DNA of 64,000 nt from Prochlorococcus sp. MIT 1341 (GTDB lineage: Bacteria; Cyanobacteriota; Cyanobacteriia; PCC-6307; Cyanobiaceae): the NCBI RefSeq assembly GCF_034092415.1, contig NZ_CP139304.1, positions 1,534,001 through 1,598,000 on the forward strand, given 5' to 3'. The notes below the pieces were generated by a model that saw only the letters and a program-made list of their open reading frames with translations, was not told where the DNA came from and searched no databases. Positions 33,863 to 41,017 of the stretch are shown here, piece after piece (positions within the stretch are counted from its first letter, which is position 1; each line of letters starts with the position of its first letter). Both the position numbers and the translations under genes were made by a program.

Positions 33863-34333
33863 CTATATAACTCCACCTAACCTGCTAATGATTTCTATAG
33901 CGATTTTATTATGTATTGGCATTATAGAAAGCCTGTTACCTTTGCGGAGAAGAGTGAGTTGCTCAGCTGAATATGAAGCCCTTAGTTCTTCTATGGTTAA
34001 TTTCTTTTCAAATTGGCAAATATAGCCCATGCGATTACAATCCCAACGGGGATTTTCTTGTGAGGATTTTGGGTCATAGTATTTTGCATTTGGGTCGAAT
34101 TGTGTTGGATCAATTAAACCTGTTTCCAACACTTCCATAAGCCCAACTATTCCAGGAGGCTTGCAATTGGAATGATAAAAGAATGCTTTATCCCCTATGG
34201 ACATTCTTCTCATAAAATTCCTTGCTTGGTAGTTACGAATTCCATCCCAAAGAGTTGAAACTTCTTCTTTTAGATGGTTAATGCCATACACCTCAGGCTC
34301 GCTCTTCATTAGCCAGTAGTTAATTTCAGTCAT
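33863..34333 (-). CDS. EVE-domain protein; insertion target of the element array
   Basis: A 156-residue EVE-domain protein (PUA-like fold that in studied cases binds modified bases). Seen are NYWLMKSEPEVYGI at the start, WDGIRNYQARNFMRRM, GDKAFFYHSN and PGIVGLMEV. The coding sequence is complete, but its first 29 bases or so form an attachment core that recurs at 55050, 58216 and 59264. The DNA upstream of the start codon is therefore element-derived, and the gene must be expressed from the promoter that element 1 brought (a TAAGAT lies about 10 bases before the ATG). Confidence 0.92.
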   Translation of the reverse strand: MTEINYWLMKSEPEVYGINHLKEEVSTLWDGIRNYQARNFMRRMSIGDKAFFYHSNCKPPGIVGLMEVLETGLIDPTQFDPNAKYYDPKSSQENPRWDCNRMGYICQFEKKLTIEELRASYSAEQLTLLRKGNRLSIMPIHNKIAIEIISRLGGVI

Positions 34334-34334
34334 A
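34305..34334 (-). repeat. Attachment core 1 (intact EVE gene 5' end)
   Basis: Begins TTCATTAGCCAGTAGTT and ends with the complement of the EVE start codon plus one base. It is identical over 30 bases to cores 2 and 3, and over 22 of the first 23 bases to core 4. This copy is joined to the complete gene, so it is the left outer junction. Confidence 0.88.
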
Positions 34335-34360
34335 GTCTGTAATCTTAGCGATACTTGATG

Positions 34361-34382
34361 GTTGGAATGGAGTTGGAATGAA
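34361..34382 (+). repeat. Arm-type repeat pair, left end of element 1
   Basis: GTTGGAATGGA followed directly by GTTGGAATGAA. It starts 26 bases after core 1. The same 22 bases occur at 54982-55003 in the same orientation. It is probably bound by the recombinase N-terminal domain. Confidence 0.8.
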
Positions 34383-34415
34383 GCCTCATTCTTCCATCTC
34401 TTTTCTTTACTCTAT

Positions 34416-34490
34416 CTAATTTGGATTAGGTGGCTCAGCGTAAGCACCTGGAATTGACAAGAAGAACAAAGCTAGTAAGAAGTAGCGCAT
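34416..34490 (-). pseudogene. Truncated secreted-protein gene (24 codons)
   Basis: A frame that begins at an ATG overlapping the stop of the previous gene (TAATG) and encodes a complete signal peptide, MRYFLLALFFLSIPGAYA, then only EPPNPN before a TAG. It is too short to be a normal secreted protein, so it is either the stump of a third gene in this secreted-protein operon, cut when the element end formed, or a small secreted peptide. Confidence 0.5.
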
Positions 34491-35107
34491 TAGATTTCCT
34501 TCGCGCGTCTTTGGCATACATCAACCTCGAAATATGCATCTTGATATTTATGGGAGGAGAGGTCTCTTACGGCCTTTAATTCCATATTGCAATTATCTGT
34601 ATATCGAAAAAGTTTAAAGAAAGGATCTTTGCCTGAGAAGTCTCTCCAACTATCGAACTTTTTCTTATACCTTCTTTTGACAATTTCTACTGCTTGATTG
34701 ACTGCTTTTAGTTTTTCATCTTCTTCTATCGCATTTTTGCTCCATGGATGATTCTCATTGCACGGGCCACCTTCGAAACGACTGCCTCCACAAATATCAA
34801 AGCTCCATGGTGACTTCTTAGGATCACCCTCATACAAAAGAATGTTTTCAATAGATCCAGAAAGTATTGGTTCTTTTCTCTGTTTATTTTTTTTGTAATC
34901 CCAAGGAATATATCCAAACTGAAAACCTTTTTTAGTTCTCCAATGACTACCTGATGTGGCACCACTACAAGTCTGAATAATCTTGTCTACAAAGCATTTC
35001 TCCTCTTTGCAAATCTGCATATAGCCTTCGCTATCTCCGCAACCTGCTTTCGCTGGTGACGGAATAAATACAAGGAGTGCTGTTAAGAATAAGAAGCTGC
35101 GCATCAT
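34490..35107 (-). CDS. Secreted hypothetical protein, Cys-rich
   Basis: A 205-residue protein with a signal peptide (MMRSFLFLTALLVFIPSPAKA, cleavage after AKA) and then a Cys-rich mature part (CGDSEGYMQICKEEKCF, CGGSRFEGGPCNENHPW and two further Cys), suggesting disulfides in the periplasm or outside. No family is recognised. Its start overlaps the previous stop by one base and a truncated secreted frame overlaps its own stop, so it is the middle of a tight set. Confidence 0.6.
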   Translation of the reverse strand: MMRSFLFLTALLVFIPSPAKAGCGDSEGYMQICKEEKCFVDKIIQTCSGATSGSHWRTKKGFQFGYIPWDYKKNKQRKEPILSGSIENILLYEGDPKKSPWSFDICGGSRFEGGPCNENHPWSKNAIEEDEKLKAVNQAVEIVKRRYKKKFDSWRDFSGKDPFFKLFRYTDNCNMELKAVRDLSSHKYQDAYFEVDVCQRRAKEI

Positions 35108-35553
35108 TATTTCGATCTATACCAAATACAAATAAAGGCACCGTTGCTTAAAAGGTACTTAGTTTCCCCTCCAGCACTACCGATACGACAAGCAGCCTCT
35201 CTTCCTTCGGAGAGTTCTTTATAACTACCTTTCCATATTTCTTTTCCGTTAGAACTGATAGTGGCCTCATGGAATAAAGGGCGATCATCTGCTCCTCTAA
35301 AAACTCCATCCATTGACTCATCAGCCCGACTATCGTTTGTCCGAAAGGTAAATTCTGTGCCTGATCGAATGGGATTTACCGAAAACCATTGCTGACCCAT
35401 ATTGAAATGAGCGTTTAAGAGGCAAACATCGCTCAATTGGGGCTTTTCTTTAGAGAGTTTGTAGTCACATCCATAAACCATCGGCCCTGAATTGCTTGAC
35501 GCAATTACAGGCGAAGCGGCGACTAGAGCTGAAAGCAGTAAACTTCGCAGCAT
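35107..35553 (-). CDS. Secreted hypothetical protein
   Basis: A 148-residue protein with a signal peptide (MLRSLLLSALVAASPVIAS), then GPMVYGCDYKLSKEKPQLSD and a C-terminal YLLSNGAFICIWYRSK. I chose the ATG at 35553 because it places the signal peptide at the N-terminus; the frame is open to an ATG at 35619. The mature part looks beta-rich with four Cys. No family is recognised. First gene of the secreted-protein set at the left end of element 1. Confidence 0.6.
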   Translation of the reverse strand: MLRSLLLSALVAASPVIASSNSGPMVYGCDYKLSKEKPQLSDVCLLNAHFNMGQQWFSVNPIRSGTEFTFRTNDSRADESMDGVFRGADDRPLFHEATISSNGKEIWKGSYKELSEGREAACRIGSAGGETKYLLSNGAFICIWYRSK

Positions 35554-35625
35554 TATCCAGAAATCACTTGGTCCTTTTTCAAAGGATATTGCGATGGCTG
35601 GCATAAGCCAGAGATTCAAGGCAAG

Positions 35626-36018
35626 TTGATGGTCCCCAAAAAAGCCTGCTCAAGAAAATCAGGTCTAATAAAAACAATGTGTATCCGCCGAAAAGGAGTG
35701 CTTCAACTGGAAAATCTCTTCGAGAGACTTGATGATCAAGAGCTTCGCCAATTAGCTTGGGTTTATATGAGAAGAGAAAGAACCACAGCCGATCAGCATC
35801 TACGAAACATTATTGGTGGCGAAATACTTCATAGACGTAATGAGAAAGTGTCGAAACTCAATAGAGACCTTTGGTTGTCTACACGTCGGGGGAAAGTAGT
35901 AGAAGCTATTAAGCGTCGTCTTGTCCGTTGGGGAGTTTGGAGTTCTTCTAAATCAAGGGAAGAAAAAACATCTAACCTTTTCTTTTCGCTAGTCAAAGCC
36001 TTTTTTACAGGGTCATGA
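35626..36018 (+). CDS. Hypothetical protein, remotely similar to the 36699-37061 product
   Basis: Up to 130 residues, basic. The core reads LRQLAWVYMRRERTTADQHL, then VSKLNRDLWLSTRRGK, and is probably helical. A similar pattern (LIELDQYYQERSETSIDDEL ... LEKSLFLSTSKK) is seen in the gene at 36699-37061, so the two may be old paralogues. The start is uncertain: TTG 35626, ATG 35629 and ATG 35677 are all possible. No function is known. Confidence 0.5.
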   Translation: MMVPKKACSRKSGLIKTMCIRRKGVLQLENLFERLDDQELRQLAWVYMRRERTTADQHLRNIIGGEILHRRNEKVSKLNRDLWLSTRRGKVVEAIKRRLVRWGVWSSSKSREEKTSNLFFSLVKAFFTGS

Positions 36019-36034
36019 GGAAAACGGTTGGTAT

Positions 36035-36514
36035 CTATGCATCAGCTCTAGGAAGCACATTGCCCCTAGATCGGAGTAACTCTTGAGTCATTGGGCAGCG
36101 TGTACCTAACTGATCTAGCAGCATAGAGGCGATCTCAAGTCCAGCAGCTTCAAAAAGCGTGAGACTGCTAATTGTTTTGATCGCGTCTAATTCACTGCCC
36201 ATAAGATTCGTAAGGCTTTGTTCTGGGATTTTGAGTTGTTCAGCAATAACAGTAATAATTTCTTCTAACCGATCCTTCAGTAATTTGTTCTCGAGATATT
36301 CCTGCGCCTCTAACAAATCATTGATCCCAAACTTCTTTGATTTTTCTGAATGGCCTAACCCTAGTAGCTGAGGAAGTACAAACCAAATCCAATGACTTTT
36401 TTTACAACCTGAGAACAATTCAGCTACAGCTTTCTCATGAAAATTTGGAGTGCCAGTGTTTTGAGCTAAGTAAAAACGTTTTAAATTCTCAGGTACGCTC
36501 AAAGTATTGCTCAT
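36035..36514 (-). CDS. DUF1810 family protein
   Basis: A 159-residue all-helical protein of the DUF1810 family: NLKRFYLAQN at the start, the KKSHWIWFVLPQLLGLGHS motif, then FEAAGLEIASMLLDQLGTRC. The family has no firmly established biochemical role that I know of. It stands alone between the two similar small genes in the left part of element 1, convergent with the first. Confidence 0.85.
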   Translation of the reverse strand: MSNTLSVPENLKRFYLAQNTGTPNFHEKAVAELFSGCKKSHWIWFVLPQLLGLGHSEKSKKFGINDLLEAQEYLENKLLKDRLEEIITVIAEQLKIPEQSLTNLMGSELDAIKTISSLTLFEAAGLEIASMLLDQLGTRCPMTQELLRSRGNVLPRADA

Positions 36515-36698
36515 TTGATTTAATCAATAGCCAATGAAATGAGCATGGTATTTCCGAATGGTTTCAAAAAAGAATCAATAGCTTGGATTAGCGATTGAAA
36601 GTATGAAGAGTTGATCCGGATAAGTTTTTCCCCAGGCATGGCTGCAGACGTGAGTTAATCAATAAAGAATTGGTTTAAGAAATGATCCAGCTGGTTAC

Positions 36699-37061
36699 CT
36701 ATAAATTCCACACATCCTCTATAGGGAGAAGGCAGGAAGAGTTAGCGTCATCTTCCACTGGATCCCTTTGTGCATTCCTATATGGATGATGGCTAGAAAA
36801 AAACCAGACAAGACTTTTTGCAAGATTCATAAGTTTGAGAAAAAGGTTTTTTTTAGAAGTTGATAGAAATAGAGACTTTTCCAGACCATTTATTTGAGGT
36901 TTTTTTTCTTTCATGACCAACTTCACGATGTGATGAAGCTCATCATCAATAGAAGTTTCACTGCGTTCTTGATAATACTGATCTAGTTCAATCAGCTGCT
37001 CATAGGAGAGAGCTGAAGTCCCTTCATAGCAGTTCTCCCAGTCTTCGGGTTCTAAGCACAT
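36699..37061 (-). CDS. Hypothetical protein, remotely similar to the 35626-36018 product
   Basis: 120 residues, with an acidic N-terminus (MCLEPEDWENCYEGTSALSY), then LIELDQYYQERSETSIDDEL and LFLSTSKKNLFLKLMNLA. The pattern of a Tyr/Arg-rich helix followed by LSTxRK is shared with the 130-residue protein on the other strand. No known domain is visible. Confidence 0.5.
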   Translation of the reverse strand: MCLEPEDWENCYEGTSALSYEQLIELDQYYQERSETSIDDELHHIVKLVMKEKKPQINGLEKSLFLSTSKKNLFLKLMNLAKSLVWFFSSHHPYRNAQRDPVEDDANSSCLLPIEDVWNL

Positions 37062-37162
37062 CTTCTAGTATCTCCTTAGGGTCCCTATATTTACATTTGA
37101 TTCTTCTTGAGGAAAGTAAGCACGATCTTCTTAGTCTGGATCATGTCTCCTGAAATTGAAGG

Positions 37163-37241
37163 TCTATCCAAACTCTATTCAAACCACCCATTCTCGCTGA
37201 GATCCCATGGCAAAACATGAACCTAGCTACTGGCTAATGGA
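37163..37241 (-). repeat. Inverted element end: core plus arm repeats
   Basis: Read on the minus strand from 37241: a degenerate core (13 bases CATTAGCCAGTAG intact), then an 18-base block GCCATGGGATCTCAGCGA that is identical to 59294-59311, then GTTTGAATAGA and GTTTGGATAGA at 37184-37163, beginning 27 bases after the core. This is the same core-spacer-arm layout as the other element left ends but in opposite orientation, 0.25 kb before the high-GC defence operon. Confidence 0.78.
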
Positions 37242-37484
37242 GAGGGTGTCCATTTGAGTCGTTCTTCGATGGACGTCTATGGCTCAATCCAGTTCTGAGA
37301 TCTCTCTAATAAAACAAGACTTACACCAAAACTTTTCTGCCTCTCTGCTTTTTGCTGTCGTTAAGTGCCGAGGGGCGAACCCATGGCCTGCTAATCGGGG
37401 GTTTTACTGTTCTTTAATGGGCATTCAAAGCCAAGGATTCGTTCCTATATAAAGTGTTCTTGTGGTGTGGACCAGCAGTAGCCT
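37242..37484 (+). promoter_or_regulatory. Leader and likely promoter of the defence operon
   Basis: A 243-base stretch between the inverted element end and the helicase gene. TATATAAAG at about 37447-37455 is a good -10 candidate, about 30 bases before the ATG. There is a short hairpin AACCC/GGGTT around 37379-37403. No clear ribosome site precedes the helicase start, so translation may begin on a short leader. Confidence 0.45.
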
Positions 37485-40400
37485 ATGGCAACCCGCCTCG
37501 AGGACCTCAAGCCAGAAGCCTTGGTGCAAGGCCTTGTCGGTCGGGAAGCCGTGCGCGTGGTCACTGCGGAGATGCTTGGGGAAGCAGCCTGCAAGGTGGT
37601 CTACCGGTCCCAGGACGGCGCTCTGGGCGAACAACTCCTGTTCCGCAGCAATGAAGCTGAGCTGGAATTGGTTGGTGGTGGCCGCAAGTGGAGCTTTGAA
37701 GGAAGCGGTGATCTCTTCCGGCTCATCAGCGAAGCTGCCCGGATTGAGCTGGCTTACCTGTTCGACCCATACGTGGCGGTAAGCAGCAGCACGATCGATC
37801 CGCTGCCCCACCAGATCAGTGCGGTTTATGAGCACATGCTCCCCAGGCAGCCGATGCGCTTCCTGCTGGCAGACGACCCTGGAGCCGGCAAAACAATCAT
37901 GGCTGGCCTGCTGATCAAGGAGCTCTTGATCCGTGGCGAGATGGAGCGTTGCCTGATCGTGGCGCCGGGTTCTCTTACTGAGCAGTGGCAGGACGAACTC
38001 AAGGAAAAGTTCGAACTCCAGTTCGAGCTTCTGACCCGCGACCTGATCAATGCCACAGGCCTGGGTAATCCGTTTGAGCAGAGACCACTTCTGATCGCAC
38101 GGATGGACATGCTCTCCAGGGACGAAGAACTGCAGAGCCAGCTTGAGCAGGCCCTCGAATGGGACCTGGTGGTTTGCGATGAGTCACACCGCATGAGCGC
38201 CCACTACTTCGGCAGCGAGGTGAAGCGGACCAAGCGCTACGAGATGGGCAAGCGGGTGGGAAACCATGCCCGCAACCTGTTGTTGATGACGGCGACGCCC
38301 CACAATGGCAAGGAAGAGGACTTCCAACTGTTCATGGCATTGCTGGACGAAGACCGTTTTGCTGGCCACCAGCGTGATGCCGTCCACCGCAGTGATCCCA
38401 CTGACCTGATGCGGCGACTGGTCAAGGAAGACCTCTACACCTTCCAAGGAACCAAGCTTTTCCCGGAGCGCAGGAGCTACACCGCCGAATACGAGCTCTC
38501 TGATCCAGAGAAGGTCCTCTACGAGCGCGTGACTGAATACGTGCGGGAAGAGATGAACCGCGCTGACCGCAATGCCAACGAGCAAGGCGGAGGCAAAAAA
38601 CGCGTGAATGTGGGCTTTGCGTTGATGACGCTGCAACGTCGTCTCGCCAGCAGCCCATTCGCGATCCACCGCTCGATTGAACGCCGTCGTGATCGATTGG
38701 AAAGCCGCTTGAAAGAAGAGCGGCTGTTGCTTGAAGGACGTGGCGCAGAAGCTCGCCTGGGCCTCGATGCCAAGTACCAGCCTGGCTCGATGAGTGATGA
38801 AGACATCGAGGACCTCTACGAAGAGGACACGGCTGGAGAGATCGAAGGAAAAGAAGAGAAGTTCACCGACAACGCCACATCAGCTAAGACTCTTGCCGAG
38901 CTGCAGTTCGAGATCGAAATCCTGCAAGAGCTGGAGAAACTCAGCAAACGGGTCGTCGATCAACGTACAGATGCCAAGTGGCGGGAGCTGGACCGAATCC
39001 TTGATGACCCGTTGATGAAGCAGGCCAACGGCGCTCGCCGAAAATTGGTGCTTTTTACAGAGTTCAAGGACACGCTGACCGACTTGGCAAGCAAGATCCG
39101 CGATCGCTTAGGGCGCCCTGAAGCTGTGGTGGAGATACATGGCGGGGTTGCTCGTGATCGGCGCCGGCAGATCGTGCATGCATTCATGAATGATCCTGAA
39201 GTTGTGGTGCTGCTGGCCAACGATGCGGCTGGTGAAGGCGTGAACCTTCAGCGAGCGCATCTGATGGTGAATTACGACCTCCCTTGGAACCCAAACCGGT
39301 TAGAGCAACGCTTCGGGCGGATCCACCGGATTGGTCAGAAGGAGGTGTGCCATCTCTGGAACCTTCTGGCGAAAGACACCCGAGAGGGCGACGTCTACAT
39401 CCAGTTATTGCGCAAGCTGGAAGCAGCGAGAGAAGCACTTGGAGACAAGGTTTTCGACGTGTTGGGCCAACTTTTTTCTGGCCGATCACTGCGTGAGTTG
39501 CTGATGGATGCCGTTCGCTACAACGATCGCGCGGATGTGAAGGCTCGGCTTGAGCTGGAGATCGATGGAGCTGTCGACCAACGCCACCTAGAGGACCTCC
39601 TCGCGCAGAGGGCTCTGGTGCGGCAGGGCATGGACACAGCCAACGTCGAAAAGCTGCGGCAGCAAATGGAACGCGCCATGGCCAGGCGGATTCATCCCCA
39701 CTACGTGCATGACTTTTTCATCGAGGCTTTCAAGCGTCTTGGCGGCAAGGTGAACCCCAGGGAGAAGGGCCGCTACGAAGTCACCTGCGTGCCTCCCCTG
39801 CTGATGGATCGGAACCAGGAGATCGGTATTGGATTGCCTGTTCAGCCTCGTTATGAGCGGATCTGCTTTGAAAAGGAGCACGTCTCTGACAGCCCACGAG
39901 CCGAGCTCGTCAGCCCTGGGCATCCATTGCTTGAGGCCTGCATCTCCCTGGTGATGGAGCGTGATGGCTCAGTGCTGGGGCAGGGGGCTGTCTTGGTGGA
40001 CGAGCGGGATCTCGGAAGTGAGCCTCGGCTGCTGTTTTGCCTGGAGCATGGTCTTCAGGACGGCCGCAAGACCCGAACAGGTCACCAGCAATTGATCTCC
40101 AACCGCCTGCAGTTCCTGGAGATCAGCCGGAGTGGGGATGTGAATCCTGCGGGATCTGCTCCCTATCTCGATTACAGGCCACTGCAGGACGGCGAGCTGG
40201 ATCTGACAGCACCGCTGCTGCAGGAGAGCTGGTTGGCCCAGGACTGGGATTCGGTTGTGCTTCAACACGCCATGGCAACCGTCGTGCCGCAGCACCTGGA
40301 GGATGTGAAGCAAGAGAAGCTCGAGCGGATTGCCAAGGCTGAGCGCGAAATCAATGCGCGGATGACGCGGGAGATCAACCACTGGAGCCGCCGCTACGAA

Positions 40401-41012
40401 GAGCTCAAGCTGCAGGAGCAAGCTGGCAAGCAAGCGCGGCTTCCAGCTCAGGTGGCTAGAGAACGTGCCGAGGTGCTGGTGAGTCGTCTGGAGAAACGGC
40501 TAGCGCAACTGAAAGCAGAAGCTCAAATCACGGCCAAGGTCCCCAACCTCAAGGGGGGAGCACTGGTCATCCCTGCTGGATTGTTGCTGAGGCTTCAAGG
40601 GCAGAGCCAGCCTGATGCGGTGGACTCAGCAGCACGCAAACGTGTGGAGCTACTAGCCATGAACGCCGTCTTCGAAGCAGAGAAAGCGATGGGCCGCATG
40701 CCGAAAGACGTCAGCGCACAACGAGGCCTGGGTTACGACATCGAGTCGATGGATGCGCAAGGCAACCTGTTCTTCATCGAAGTGAAGGGGCGCATCGAAG
40801 GAGCCGACTCAGTGACGCTCACGATCAACGAAGTGAATACGGCGCGCAACTCACCGGATCGGTTCCGCTTGGCGCTGGTGAGTGTCGCTGGTGATGCCGC
40901 ATCTCCTCCTGTCTATGTCAGTGGCGTCGACTGGGGAATTCCTGGCTTCGGAGACATTTCAGTCACCAAAAAACTTGAGCAAATTCAGGCCGCTGGCCAA
41001 GCACCTCACTGA
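37485..41012 (+). CDS. SNF2-like helicase with C-terminal DUF3883 nuclease-like domain
   Basis: A 1175-residue superfamily 2 helicase: motif I ADDPGAGKT (129-137), motif II DESH (232-235), motif III MTATPHNG (from 268), and in the second RecA domain DAAGEGVNLQ (about 580) and RFGRIHRIGQ (about 608-617). A long coiled-coil middle follows. The C-terminus (about 1080-1165) fits DUF3883, with D-I-E-S then FFIEVKGR, a pattern like the D...ExK of PD-(D/E)XK nucleases. Such helicases occur with DUF1156 and DUF499 genes in defence islands. First gene of a three-gene operon; the next start is five bases away. GC is far above neighbouring host DNA. Confidence 0.9.
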   Translation: MATRLEDLKPEALVQGLVGREAVRVVTAEMLGEAACKVVYRSQDGALGEQLLFRSNEAELELVGGGRKWSFEGSGDLFRLISEAARIELAYLFDPYVAVSSSTIDPLPHQISAVYEHMLPRQPMRFLLADDPGAGKTIMAGLLIKELLIRGEMERCLIVAPGSLTEQWQDELKEKFELQFELLTRDLINATGLGNPFEQRPLLIARMDMLSRDEELQSQLEQALEWDLVVCDESHRMSAHYFGSEVKRTKRYEMGKRVGNHARNLLLMTATPHNGKEEDFQLFMALLDEDRFAGHQRDAVHRSDPTDLMRRLVKEDLYTFQGTKLFPERRSYTAEYELSDPEKVLYERVTEYVREEMNRADRNANEQGGGKKRVNVGFALMTLQRRLASSPFAIHRSIERRRDRLESRLKEERLLLEGRGAEARLGLDAKYQPGSMSDEDIEDLYEEDTAGEIEGKEEKFTDNATSAKTLAELQFEIEILQELEKLSKRVVDQRTDAKWRELDRILDDPLMKQANGARRKLVLFTEFKDTLTDLASKIRDRLGRPEAVVEIHGGVARDRRRQIVHAFMNDPEVVVLLANDAAGEGVNLQRAHLMVNYDLPWNPNRLEQRFGRIHRIGQKEVCHLWNLLAKDTREGDVYIQLLRKLEAAREALGDKVFDVLGQLFSGRSLRELLMDAVRYNDRADVKARLELEIDGAVDQRHLEDLLAQRALVRQGMDTANVEKLRQQMERAMARRIHPHYVHDFFIEAFKRLGGKVNPREKGRYEVTCVPPLLMDRNQEIGIGLPVQPRYERICFEKEHVSDSPRAELVSPGHPLLEACISLVMERDGSVLGQGAVLVDERDLGSEPRLLFCLEHGLQDGRKTRTGHQQLISNRLQFLEISRSGDVNPAGSAPYLDYRPLQDGELDLTAPLLQESWLAQDWDSVVLQHAMATVVPQHLEDVKQEKLERIAKAEREINARMTREINHWSRRYEELKLQEQAGKQARLPAQVARERAEVLVSRLEKRLAQLKAEAQITAKVPNLKGGALVIPAGLLLRLQGQSQPDAVDSAARKRVELLAMNAVFEAEKAMGRMPKDVSAQRGLGYDIESMDAQGNLFFIEVKGRIEGADSVTLTINEVNTARNSPDRFRLALVSVAGDAASPPVYVSGVDWGIPGFGDISVTKKLEQIQAAGQAPH

Positions 41013-41017
41013 TAACG

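Noticed and set aside
37353-37435. tRNA-Ser-like stretch before the defence operon (GTGCCGAG, CCTGCTAATC and ATTCAAAG in tRNA-like order)
   Set aside because: The acceptor ends do not pair, the anticodon stem does not form and the T-arm is off by one base. At best it is a decayed relic; it cannot be called a tRNA.
38184-38669. Long minus-strand open frames inside the high-GC helicase, methyltransferase and ATPase genes (for example 38184-38669, 41468-41854, 45036-45476)
   Set aside because: High GC lowers stop frequency; these lie wholly antisense to well-supported genes and show no domain or ribosome site.
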